From an uncultured Ruminiclostridium sp. (lineage in GTDB: Bacteria; Bacillota; Clostridia; Oscillospirales; Ruminococcaceae), in NCBI GenBank assembly GCA_934462775.1, contig CAKSIR010000121.1:1-6836 (forward strand): a stretch of DNA of 6,836 nucleotides. The letters run 5' to 3'. Numbering within the stretch: the stretch's first letter is position 1; every line of letters begins with the position of its first letter. This document shows positions 1 to 5,786 of this stretch, piece by piece. The notes beneath the pieces were generated by a model, which had not been told where the DNA came from, did not search any database, and saw only the letters and a list, made by a program, of their open reading frames with translations. The translations under genes were made by a program, and so were the position numbers.

Positions 1-2
1 AT

Positions 3-56
3 ATCGTATTAATCGATGCTACAGATAATAAGCCGTCCGCTTCGAATGTCGGATAA
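3..56 (+). CDS. possible C-terminal tail of an upstream gene (partial)
   Basis: One forward frame is open from the window edge to a TAA at 54-56 and would encode 17 residues (IVLIDATDNKPSASNVG). The other two forward frames stop at 10-12 and 26-28. A strong hairpin terminator starts seven bases after the stop, which is the arrangement expected at the end of a real gene. Too little is present to identify the protein. The call rests only on the open frame and the adjacent terminator, so a chance open frame remains possible. Confidence 0.3.
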   Translation: MVLIDATDNKPSASNVG

Positions 57-62
57 CGCAGT

Positions 63-108
63 AGCGCACACAATAGACCCACCGTCAGTTGTGTGCGCTC
101 GTTTATTT
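63..108 (+). terminator. intrinsic terminator, 11-bp perfect stem
   Basis: AGCGCACACAA (63-73) pairs perfectly with TTGTGTGCGCT (89-99) around a 15-base loop and is followed by the T-rich run CGTTTATTTT. It would end transcription arriving from the left edge. The T-run is interrupted, so efficiency is uncertain. Confidence 0.65.
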
Positions 109-191
109 TAAAGTTTGATTTCGTTCACAGTTTGTTATCTGGACTTATCGCACCTTCTATGGCATAGCGTCTCACTGCAAGGAGGTGTGAT

Positions 192-473
192 ATGGGTAAC
201 ATACTTGAAGAGTTCTGATACGCGAATATAAATCCCCAGGGACAGAGCAAGGAAAGCAGCCGGGCAATAAAAGAACTGATCAAACTCATGGGGCAAAACC
301 GGGATCGGTTATATGATTCCATGACGGCAGAACAACGGGAGACGCTTGAAAAATACGATGACTGCGTCAATGAAATGTACGGCTTGATTGAACTGGAGAT
401 ACTCTCCTATGCTTTCCGGCTCGGTGGCGGGCTTATGCTCGCCACTCTGATGGACAGCGGTGAGGATGCCTAA
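192..473 (+). pseudogene. DUF6809-like small protein, interrupted by in-frame TGA
   Basis: A perfect AAGGAGGT (179-186), five bases before the ATG at 192, fixes the start. The frame reads MGNILEEF, then TGA at 216-218, then YANINPQ... to a TAA at 471-473. If the TGA is read as Trp the product is 93 residues, the usual size of the small DUF6809-like proteins I recall from Firmicute mobile elements, which begin MGNILEEL-aromatic-YGNI and end in a helical stretch like the one here (YDDCVNEMYGLIELE, then FRLGGGL). The stop sits where the family has an aromatic residue, so one TGG-to-TGA change explains it. The next ATG (288) has no visible ribosome binding site. The family function is unknown. 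A clean terminator follows, so the transcription unit is otherwise complete. The family name is from memory and needs a profile search. Confidence 0.72.
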
Positions 474-477
474 AGAA

Positions 478-522
478 AAAAAGATCACACAGCAGACATT
501 GTAGTCTGTTGTGTGGTCTTTC
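478..522 (+). terminator. intrinsic terminator, 17-bp stem
   Basis: Bases 481-497 (AAGATCACACAGCAGAC) pair with 504-520 (GTCTGTTGTGTGGTCTT) through 17 positions, two of them G-U, around a six-base loop. An A-run precedes the stem and T-rich sequence closes it, so it may work in both directions. It lies directly after the DUF6809-like pseudogene. Confidence 0.8.
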
Positions 523-691
523 TGTTGGCACCGCTTGAGGACGTCACTCAAAATTTATCGTTGCTTTCGATAATCCCTAAGTGAACGCCCCGAACGAATG
601 CCTTTTATTTTTGTTTGGTGCGGAGGATACAATATAAAACCAACAGCTCACTATGAGCAGTCCGACGCCGAAGCTGAGGAAGAACAATAAT

Positions 692-712
692 TTGTGCTAC
701 ACTGTAGCACAA
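692..712. repeat. palindromic repeat, copy 1 (21 bp, perfect)
   Basis: TTGTGCTACA (692-701), a central C (702) and TGTAGCACAA (703-712) form a perfect inverted repeat with a one-base centre. The same element recurs at 4975-4999 and 5787-5805 with G at the centre, so this copy is in the opposite orientation. It has no following T-run, so it is not a terminator. It lies 72 bases upstream of the -35 box of the 857 gene. It could be a repressor operator (TACA-N-TGTA resembles BlaI/CopY-type boxes) or a recombination site; the sequence does not decide. Confidence 0.9.
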
Positions 713-784
713 TCCCCTCCCGAACACCGAAAAACAATACACAGGTGCATAAATCCCTGTTAAAAATATTGTATGAAATGTCAA

Positions 785-813
785 TTGAAAAAAGCCTGCA
801 AATGGTGTATAAT
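785..813 (+). promoter_or_regulatory. sigma-A-type promoter for the 857 gene
   Basis: A TTGAAA -35 box (785-790) and a perfect TATAAT -10 box (808-813) are separated by 17 bases. Transcription would start near 820, giving a short leader of about 37 bases that carries the AAGGAGG at 845-851. It is the only good promoter seen ahead of the 857 and 1510 genes. Confidence 0.8.
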
Positions 814-856
814 ACAATTAGAAAGATAAACTTACTTTTATAATAAGGAGGATACC

Positions 857-1438
857 ATGAAAAATAAAGCGAAAACAGCAGTTACAATAATTGCTTCAGT
901 TGCTTTAATTGCAATCGTAACTGTAATAGCTCTGAATATAAACAGCGCAAATCAGATTGAAGCAGCAAATACAACAACCGCGACATCAACAACAGCTTCT
1001 TCCGCAGCCGAAACAGCTCCGCCCACAACTACCTCTGCGGAACAAACCATTACAGAGCCTATAACCACAACCACTAAAGCCGAGAGCACAACAATGCCTG
1101 TAACTACGACAACAGCTCCCGAAATCACATCGCAGCCTCCGGTTACAACTACTCTTGGAGAAAATACAGTAACGCTCGATACTCAGAGTACATTACCTCC
1201 TGAGGTTTCATCGGCAGCCGAAGCAGGCAGCGTAAAAGTTACTGAAATAACCACCACCGTTACACAGCAGACAACAGCCAAATCAAGTGCAACACAGACA
1301 GCGGCTACTTCTTATGATGAGAATGGACAGCTGTACGAATGGGACGATATATTCGGCTGGACGGGAATAGGCACAGGCGGCGGTTCAATCGAAATAGAAA
1401 TTATTCCATCTGGAGAACACATTGGTCACTTTGGATAA
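857..1438 (+). CDS. Thr-rich single-pass membrane-anchored surface protein (DUF6550-like?)
   Basis: The start is set by AAGGAGG (845-851), five bases before the ATG, and by the promoter at 785-813. The 193-residue product has a short basic N-terminus (MKNKAK), one hydrophobic helix at about residues 8-28 (signal anchor, no lipobox Cys) and a long low-complexity Thr/Ser/Ala/Pro region at about 38-150. A distinct C-terminus follows at about 153-193, with aromatic and Gly-rich sequence including FGWTGIG (166-172) and a GGG run. This is the architecture of a stalk that holds a small C-terminal motif outside the cell. Small proteins of this layout, which I recall as DUF6550, sit immediately before the large secreted protein in Clostridial ICEs; that name is from memory. 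Its role is probably structural or adhesive at the cell surface during conjugation, which is inference. A terminator follows at once. Confidence 0.72.
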   Translation: MKNKAKTAVTIIASVALIAIVTVIALNINSANQIEAANTTTATSTTASSAAETAPPTTTSAEQTITEPITTTTKAESTTMPVTTTTAPEITSQPPVTTTLGENTVTLDTQSTLPPEVSSAAEAGSVKVTEITTTVTQQTTAKSSATQTAATSYDENGQLYEWDDIFGWTGIGTGGGSIEIEIIPSGEHIGHFG

Positions 1439-1458
1439 ACAAAATAAACTCATAAACG

Positions 1459-1489
1459 AAAAGCTTACCTAAACAGGTAGGCTTTTTTT
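1459..1489 (+). terminator. intrinsic terminator or attenuator between the 857 and 1510 genes
   Basis: AAGCTTACCT (1461-1470) pairs with AGGTAGGCTT (1475-1484), with one G-U pair, around an AAAC tetraloop and is followed by a T-run to 1489. Only 20 bases then remain before the next ATG, and these carry its AGGAGG. I see no good promoter between the two genes, so the downstream gene probably depends on readthrough, making this an expression-ratio device. Confidence 0.8.
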
Positions 1490-1509
1490 AATGCAGGAGG
1501 AAAGAGCTT

Positions 1510-3594
1510 ATGAAAATAAAAAGAATAGTATCAGCCTTAATGAGTGTGATACTCTTAATAAACGTTATTTGTTTTCCCTCATACGCAGTAACGGGAGATA
1601 CTAATATTGATGTTGGAGATGGCTCAGGATTGGGTACAGGCTCAAACGATAATGGTTGGGCAATAACTAATTCAATCGGCGGTCTGAGCTACAGCTGCGA
1701 GGGACTGAGAATATATGCGGTTAATGCGGATACCGGTGCATTGGCAAGCAAGGTTGTAGATTTGTCAAATACAAAAATTTCTGAAAAGGTATATCATTTT
1801 AATTATAAGACAAAGCTGGAATACCTAAGTAATTCAACCCTTTCACGATGGACAGGTAATTATATAAACTATGTTCCAACCTATACTCTCCCATCGATAA
1901 TCCCATACGGAGCTGCCGATACATCGGAACGTCTTGCAAATATACAAGAATGGCTTACTGACAAAAGCACTGTTGAATATATTTGCAGCCTTATAGGAAT
2001 AAAATATGAGGATTTGACCCAAAGCGGCACTTACAAGCTTGGCGTTGAGCCTGTTGTGTATCTGCGAAAGGGCGGTGTTGACTATGCGCTGACGGCTACC
2101 GAGGCAGGCTTGCTCAATATCCTTACGAACGGAGAATGGACAAGAACATTCGGTCTGCTCACGGGCTGCAATCTTCCCGTATCCCTTTATCTCAGCAAAA
2201 AGATGTTCGGTATTCCTGCGTACACAGGCGCCACAGATACTTATCTTGCTCGAAACGTAATTGTTAATCAGCTCGGCATAGGTTATGTTTCATACGATTT
2301 GGGTTTGGTGCCGGAGGACGATGTGGAAATAGATAACGGCGAGGGCAGTATTGGCGATGGCTCAGGAGCATACAGATACCCCACAGACACCTGGGTTATC
2401 ACTTCGGTTACACTTGCGGATATGGATTACGACGGTACATGGAAAGCTGCCAAGGATGATATTACTTCCGAAAGTCCTGCGTCTGTAACTTTTTCATATA
2501 ACGGAAAGAGCAAAACTGTGACAAATGTTGTCATTCCAAAGGGCAACACACAGCTTGTATGGATAAAATGGAAAACGCCGTCAGCGCCCACCGCCTTTAC
2601 AATGAACGTAACAAAAGACAAGGGCTATCTTGTAAATCCGTCTGCCAAAAGCGACAGCGACAGGTATGTATCTTCTCTTGCCTTATCTATAACAATTTAC
2701 GATAAAGCAACAGAAAGCACTCCTCCCGATCCTACCGCCGATGAAAAGGCGTCCGATTACGGTTATTCAAAAAAGACATCGGAATACGCCTTAAACTACC
2801 TTAAATCCACAAGTGGAAAGACAACGGCAGGTTGGTATGTATGGTATTGCAATTACGAAATAGTTGACAGTGGCTCAGGCGGAACAAACGAGCAGAGCAT
2901 ACCAAGCTTTGCTGTCGATGAGTACAAAAAGAATATTCGTCAGTCAAATCCAAATGCAGTATTTACGTTTGATTCAAGCTTTGACGAAAATAAATGGCTC
3001 GGTCCGGAATTAGGAACAGTTTCATTTTATAACGTATCTTACACTTATGAAGAATGGGGATACAAGTTTTATAAAACTGAGTATTCAGCTTCGCTAATCA
3101 CCACGGAGGTAAAAATAGAACCGTCAGCATACTGCCCGACATCATACAAGCGCGGCAGCGTTTTTTACATGAAGTCCGGCTATGGAATATATGCAGCCGC
3201 GTCATCGACTATAAAGCTCACAACAACCGGTCCGAATTTTACCGAACCGTCGATAACTTACATAAAAACAGGAAGTACAAGCGCTGACAATTGCATTGGA
3301 CTTCAATCGGCATACGCTTACTTCCCGGAGTTTAAATACACAACCTATTACCGCAATTTGCTGCTAAGCTCAAACCGCTTTTCCTTTAGAAAGAATGTAT
3401 TTAGCGCAATTGAGGGGAACGACACCTGTCATTACACTCCAATATGGTATCCTGACGACACTAACTATGTAATATATGTTAAAATGGCTCACGCATTTAC
3501 TCCGTCGGGAGTGCTTGAAACGGGCGCAGCAAGCAATGCAATACGAATTGACGGAAATGTATTCGATGATTGGCACGTGGCGGTTGTGGGATAA
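1510..3594 (+). CDS. large secreted protein of a conjugative element, DDWH C-terminus
   Basis: AGGAGG (1495-1500) precedes the ATG by nine bases. The 694-residue product starts with a classic signal peptide: basic MKIKR, a hydrophobic core and a likely cleavage after SYA at residue 26. A Gly/Ser/Asp-rich linker (about 35-48) leads to a first domain (about 49-270). A second Gly-rich linker (GEGSIGDGSG, about 277-286) leads to a beta-rich, immunoglobulin-like stretch (about 287-400). After a proline-rich break (STPPDPTADE) comes a Tyr/Trp-rich C-terminal part. No membrane anchor or LPXTG sorting signal is visible, so it is probably released or held by other proteins. I recall proteins of this size and layout, with a DDWH-type tail (here residues 686-689), in ICEs of Clostridia beside conjugation genes. 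Its activity is unknown; a role in the surface or mating apparatus is inferred from that context. The reading frame is intact. Its last codons lie in a repeat that recurs at 4941. Confidence 0.8.
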   Translation: MKIKRIVSALMSVILLINVICFPSYAVTGDTNIDVGDGSGLGTGSNDNGWAITNSIGGLSYSCEGLRIYAVNADTGALASKVVDLSNTKISEKVYHFNYKTKLEYLSNSTLSRWTGNYINYVPTYTLPSIIPYGAADTSERLANIQEWLTDKSTVEYICSLIGIKYEDLTQSGTYKLGVEPVVYLRKGGVDYALTATEAGLLNILTNGEWTRTFGLLTGCNLPVSLYLSKKMFGIPAYTGATDTYLARNVIVNQLGIGYVSYDLGLVPEDDVEIDNGEGSIGDGSGAYRYPTDTWVITSVTLADMDYDGTWKAAKDDITSESPASVTFSYNGKSKTVTNVVIPKGNTQLVWIKWKTPSAPTAFTMNVTKDKGYLVNPSAKSDSDRYVSSLALSITIYDKATESTPPDPTADEKASDYGYSKKTSEYALNYLKSTSGKTTAGWYVWYCNYEIVDSGSGGTNEQSIPSFAVDEYKKNIRQSNPNAVFTFDSSFDENKWLGPELGTVSFYNVSYTYEEWGYKFYKTEYSASLITTEVKIEPSAYCPTSYKRGSVFYMKSGYGIYAAASSTIKLTTTGPNFTEPSITYIKTGSTSADNCIGLQSAYAYFPEFKYTTYYRNLLLSSNRFSFRKNVFSAIEGNDTCHYTPIWYPDDTNYVIYVKMAHAFTPSGVLETGAASNAIRIDGNVFDDWHVAVVG
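3561..3588 (+). repeat. 28-bp direct repeat, copy 1 (inside the 3' end of the 1510 gene)
   Basis: This segment, including TTGGCACGTGGCGGTT, recurs exactly 1380 bases downstream at 4941-4968 with two mismatches in 28 positions. Here it encodes the last residues FDDWHVAVV of the secreted protein. The two copies frame the cargo genes at 3608-4814, the geometry expected of attL/attR sites or of an insertion that duplicated its target gene end. It contains the short palindrome CACGTG (3574-3579). Confidence 0.85.
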
Positions 3595-3607
3595 GTATAT
3601 TGACAGT

Positions 3608-4462
3608 TTATTCTTTAAAAGCTTTTTGCAAAATTTTGCTTGGAGAAAAAAATGAAATGACATTTTTTATTAGCAAAAAGTCAGTCGCAGCCAATATAAA
3701 TAGAATAGCACATAAAAATACAAGTATATAGCCGCTGAAGTTAGACGAGTCTGTATAAGCAATGTAAGCATAACATACACAACTGGTTAAAAATGCAAAG
3801 CATGTGGTTATTACTACCGCAAACAATTTTATTAAAAACCAAATATATCCAAACATAACAGGGAATGAAAATATTGGTTCAACATCAAATTCCAATGAAG
3901 AACCGGAAACGGTCAAATCTTTTTTTCCATAACCGGTATGAATAACATCTACAACAAATCCTTGTTTATAGTTTATTTTATCAAAGTTTAACTGACATTT
4001 GTCTGAACTGATTTCAGGACTCTCTAAATTGCAATAACCATTTTTATATTGTGAAATAATGTTAACAGATTTTATCTTAATTTTTTCTTTGGCGGCACTT
4101 ATCGTTATACGATTTTTATCACAAAACTCATCCCCACATAATGTTTCCCTGCTTAGATTCCAAAAAACAAATCTTGTGCAGCTTTTATTGCTGTGAGTGT
4201 TGATATTTCGTGCTTTATACACTATTTGCTTTTCACCGCTTGCTTTTTCCCATAGAATTATAAACAACGCAATGATAGTGACGATATTTGCTATTTGTTC
4301 GAGTAAATTGATATTGGAGAATGCGTCCTTTTCATCAGTGCTATCAGCACCATTTAAACCGACTATTGTTTCAGTGTCTGAATTGTTATTTGCTGCTTCT
4401 CCACTACTATTAATTATCATTTCTCCATTAATAGTAACCGAAAATTTTTCTGATGAATCCAT
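3608..4462 (-). CDS. membrane protein with a WN...HTG-type domain, function unknown
   Basis: I choose the ATG at 4462-4460 (284 residues) because GGAAAGGA lies about eight bases upstream. The frame stays open to 4666 but that extension runs antisense through the neighbouring gene. Order: a polar Asn/Ser/Glu-rich N-terminus (1-50), one membrane helix (about 54-72), a soluble domain (about 80-195), and two or three C-terminal helices (about 203-236 and 244-266). The soluble domain shows FWN (100-102), an acidic DE (111-112), a hydrophobic strand pattern, a QGF segment (167-169), HTG (175-177) and a closing VSGSS (185-189). From memory this matches a beta-rich domain of unknown function in many bacterial hypothetical membrane proteins, some near defence or accessory loci. 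It is AT-richer than the 1510 gene, ends 13 bases from it in convergent orientation, and lies inside the 28-bp repeats, all consistent with acquired cargo. No clear promoter is visible. Confidence 0.75.
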   Translation of the reverse strand: MDSSEKFSVTINGEMIINSSGEAANNNSDTETIVGLNGADSTDEKDAFSNINLLEQIANIVTIIALFIILWEKASGEKQIVYKARNINTHSNKSCTRFVFWNLSRETLCGDEFCDKNRITISAAKEKIKIKSVNIISQYKNGYCNLESPEISSDKCQLNFDKINYKQGFVVDVIHTGYGKKDLTVSGSSLEFDVEPIFSFPVMFGYIWFLIKLFAVVITTCFAFLTSCVCYAYIAYTDSSNFSGYILVFLCAILFILAATDFLLIKNVISFFSPSKILQKAFKE

Positions 4463-4505
4463 TTTTGTTTCCTTTCCAAATTTGTTATTTTTTAGGAGGT
4501 TAATT

Positions 4506-4814
4506 ATGAACAGCTTAGAACTTACCGCAGTAATCCTTGTAGCAGCAGAACTTGTTTTAGTGTTTGCAGGACGGACGTTATGCCAGCACGATTTAGACGC
4601 AGCCGGTAAAATTATCATGGCTATTGGATGGTTGAGTTGGACTGCTTCATTTATTATAAATTTCATGATTGGACCTAACAGCCTTTTTAAATGGGCTGAA
4701 GCCTTAATCTCGCACCAAAAAACCGGTTACGACCCATTTGGTATGATTACAGTTTGGATACTGCTGCTACTTGCGCCTTTTCTGATTTCCGGCTATATTG
4801 CTTCGGACAGATAA
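4506..4814 (+). CDS. small three-helix membrane protein, unknown
   Basis: AGGAGGT (4494-4500) five bases before the ATG sets the start and gives 102 residues. The frame is open further upstream to 4197, but that part is antisense to the divergent gene and has no ribosome binding site. The protein has three predicted membrane helices (about residues 4-21, 36-55 and 80-98), with a polar loop of about 24 residues between helices 2 and 3 containing WAEALISHQKTGYD. I do not recognise the family. It is transcribed away from the 3608-4462 gene, with only 43 bases between the two start codons, so any promoter must lie partly inside the other gene. Shared placement within the repeat-bounded segment suggests, but does not prove, that the two work or travel together. 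No clear terminator follows. Confidence 0.7.
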   Translation: MNSLELTAVILVAAELVLVFAGRTLCQHDLDAAGKIIMAIGWLSWTASFIINFMIGPNSLFKWAEALISHQKTGYDPFGMITVWILLLLAPFLISGYIASDR

Positions 4815-4935
4815 GCTCTTATATTATTATATCATATTTGCTTTTCCACATATATTGACATCTTCACCAACTTCTGATTACAAATTTTTGCAATGTAACA
4901 ATTCGTTCGACTATCTACAACATTATTCGACAAAT

Positions 4936-4974
4936 AATGAATTCGATAATTGGCACGTGGCGGTTATGAGGTGA
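4936..4974 (+). pseudogene. remnant of the 3' end of a 1510-type gene
   Basis: In the frame matching the 1510 gene this segment reads NEFDNWHVAVMR followed by TGA, against GNVFDDWHVAVVG and TAA in the intact gene. Nothing upstream resembles the rest of the protein. The stop abuts the palindrome at 4975. It is best read as the original or duplicated end of the secreted-protein gene, left behind when the intervening 1.38 kb was inserted. The short match could also be selected as DNA rather than as coding sequence, since differences such as GGA versus AGG change residues. Confidence 0.5.
4941..4968 (+). repeat. 28-bp direct repeat, copy 2
   Basis: This copy matches 3561-3588 at 26 of 28 positions, with the core TTGGCACGTGGCGGTT identical. 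Similarity falls away on both sides. It lies seven bases before palindrome copy 2, whereas copy 1 has no palindrome after it. Confidence 0.85.
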
Positions 4975-4999
4975 AATTGTGCTACAGTGTAGCACAATT
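4975..4999. repeat. palindromic repeat, copy 2 (25 bp, perfect)
   Basis: AATTGTGCTACA (4975-4986), G (4987) and TGTAGCACAATT (4988-4999) form the longest copy, with 12-base arms. It lies directly after the remnant stop codon and 79 bases upstream of the -35 box of the toxin-antitoxin promoter. It has the same orientation as copy 3. Confidence 0.92.
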
Positions 5000-5078
5000 A
5001 GGTAAGCATCTTAGGATAGTTATCAAAGACGACTACTGCTGACCTATGAACATTTCTTGATAGCAATCATATAAACGC

Positions 5079-5108
5079 TTGACATATCGCGGCGCAAGGT
5101 GATATAAT
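5079..5108 (+). promoter_or_regulatory. consensus sigma-A promoter of the toxin-antitoxin operon
   Basis: TTGACA (5079-5084) and TATAAT (5103-5108) are both perfect, 18 bases apart, with an extended -10 TG at 5100-5101. The antitoxin ribosome binding site AAGGAG is at 5131-5136. Type II antitoxins normally repress their own promoter; I see no strong palindrome overlapping these boxes, so the operator is not identified. Confidence 0.88.
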
Positions 5109-5145
5109 ATGCATAGAATAATGATATTAAAAGGAGCTGATTTAT

Positions 5146-5415
5146 ATGGTGATCAAACCTTCGACTTGTCTTAGAAACGAATACAACGACATTGCTGAAT
5201 TTTGCAAAAAGAACAAACAGCCTGTTTTTCTTACAAAAAACGGTGAAGGGGATTTAGTGGTTATGAGCATGGAAGCATATTCATACCGCGAGGAAATGCT
5301 CGATATCCGAGAAAAGCTCCTTGAAGCAGAAGCACAGCGTTTAAATGGAGCAGGAACATTTTCTATTGGTGAAGTATCTGATGTTTTGGACGGTATAATA
5401 GATGGACGAAATTAA
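5146..5415 (+). CDS. Phd/YefM-family type II antitoxin
   Basis: AAGGAG lies nine bases before the ATG, downstream of a consensus promoter. The 89-residue protein has the Phd/YefM layout. The N-terminal dimerisation and DNA-binding fold begins IKPSTCLRNEYNDIAEFC (3-20) and contains PVFLTKNGEGDLVVMS (26-41) and the EAY motif (43-45). A charged helical tail (about 48-89) would wrap the toxin. By family it should neutralise the downstream toxin by direct binding and, alone or with it, repress the operon. The toxin gene starts inside its last codons (14-base overlap), giving translational coupling. Length is normal for the family. The palindromes at 4975 and 5787 frame this operon. Confidence 0.9.
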   Translation: MVIKPSTCLRNEYNDIAEFCKKNKQPVFLTKNGEGDLVVMSMEAYSYREEMLDIREKLLEAEAQRLNGAGTFSIGEVSDVLDGIIDGRN

Positions 5416-5743
5416 AGAATACAGCCTTGAATTTCTTCCTGCCGCCCTTAATGACATGACAGAAATCATTTCTGCATTTATTATGCTGGAAAGCAAACAG
5501 GGTGCGGTTCGGATAAAAACAAAAATGCTTAAGGCGGCGGATAGAATTAAACTGCTGCCTTATTCGGGAGTTACCGTTCCCGATAAAAAATTAGCAGAAT
5601 CGGGTTTCAGAATGGTGGTAGTTGAAAAATATCTGATGTTTTACAAGATATTTGAAGCTGAAAGCAAGGTGCTGTTTTATCGTGTACTTAATGGAAAGAC
5701 AAATTACCCGGAATTTATGAACAAGCTTTATAACGATAAATGA
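5402..5743 (+). CDS. RelE/ParE-superfamily toxin
   Basis: The 113-residue protein follows the antitoxin with a 14-base overlap and no strong ribosome binding site of its own, as expected for coupled translation. It shows the RelE/ParE fold: a first strand (YSLEFLPAALNDM, 7-19), two helices (to about residue 52), then the strand-rich C-terminal half. There, GFRMVVVEKYLMFYKI (68-83) and VLFYRVLNGKTNYPEFM (90-106) carry the usual Arg70, Tyr77, Tyr81 and Arg94 with the R-V-x-N-G motif. Family members either cut mRNA on the ribosome (RelE, YoeB) or inhibit gyrase (ParE); the sequence read by eye does not tell which. The frame is intact, so the toxin is probably active. In a mobile element its likely effect is maintenance of the surrounding DNA. 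The stop codon is part of the following terminator stem. Confidence 0.88.
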   Translation: MDEIKEYSLEFLPAALNDMTEIISAFIMLESKQGAVRIKTKMLKAADRIKLLPYSGVTVPDKKLAESGFRMVVVEKYLMFYKIFEAESKVLFYRVLNGKTNYPEFMNKLYNDK

Positions 5744-5769
5744 GGAAGTCAAACGGCTTCCTCATTTTG
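5741..5769 (+). terminator. intrinsic terminator overlapping the toxin stop codon
   Basis: TGAGGAAGTC (5741-5750) pairs with GGCTTCCTCA (5755-5764), with one T-G pair, around an AAAC tetraloop and is followed by TTTTGT. The toxin TGA forms the base of the stem. The AAAC loop is the same as in the terminator at 1459-1489. Confidence 0.8.
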
Positions 5770-5786
5770 TATATCAGGATAAGAAT

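Larger units (their letters stand above)
523..856. other. intergenic stretch with a possible gene remnant, a palindrome and a promoter
   Basis: No convincing full gene lies here. A 30-codon frame from ATG 598 to TAA 690 (MPFIFVWCGG... ending SDAEAEEEQ) has no ribosome binding site. Its acidic end stops one base before the palindrome at 692, so it may be the tail of a deleted gene or chance. The palindrome (692-712) and the promoter for the 857 gene (785-813) are listed separately. A weak ACAGG...CCTGT hairpin near 750-770 has no clear role. Confidence 0.5.
4815..5145. other. intergenic stretch with duplicated gene end, palindrome and promoter
   Basis: There is no intact gene here. From left to right it holds AT-rich sequence, a small hairpin (CATTATT at 4921-4927 with AATAATG at 4933-4939), the second 28-bp repeat, palindrome copy 2, about 80 bases without recognisable structure, and the toxin-antitoxin promoter. 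TTCGA occurs three times at 4906, 4926 and 4942, leading into the repeat. Confidence 0.6.

Noticed and set aside
216..218. TGA read as Trp (altered genetic code)
   Set aside because: TGA clearly ends the toxin gene inside a terminator stem, and TGG is used for Trp throughout the intact genes.
598..690. 30-codon frame with an acidic C-terminus
   Set aside because: No ribosome binding site and no recognisable family; mentioned only as a possible gene remnant before palindrome 1.
605..817. 70-codon minus-strand frame
   Set aside because: It covers palindrome 1 and the promoter of the 857 gene, has no ribosome binding site and shows no family features.
3370..3663. 97-codon minus-strand frame across the end of the 1510 gene
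   Set aside because: It is a shadow of the secreted-protein gene and overlaps the 3' end of the minus-strand membrane gene, without start signals.
4197..4505. N-terminal extension of the 4506 gene to 205 residues
   Set aside because: It is antisense to the minus-strand membrane protein and lacks a ribosome binding site, whereas AGGAGGT lies five bases before the ATG at 4506.
4463..4666. 68-residue upstream extension of the minus-strand gene
   Set aside because: It runs antisense through the start of the 102-residue gene; the ATG at 4462 has its own ribosome binding site.
5394..5399. TATAAT just before the toxin start as an internal toxin promoter
   Set aside because: No -35-like sequence lies about 17 bases upstream, and the bases encode the end of the antitoxin.
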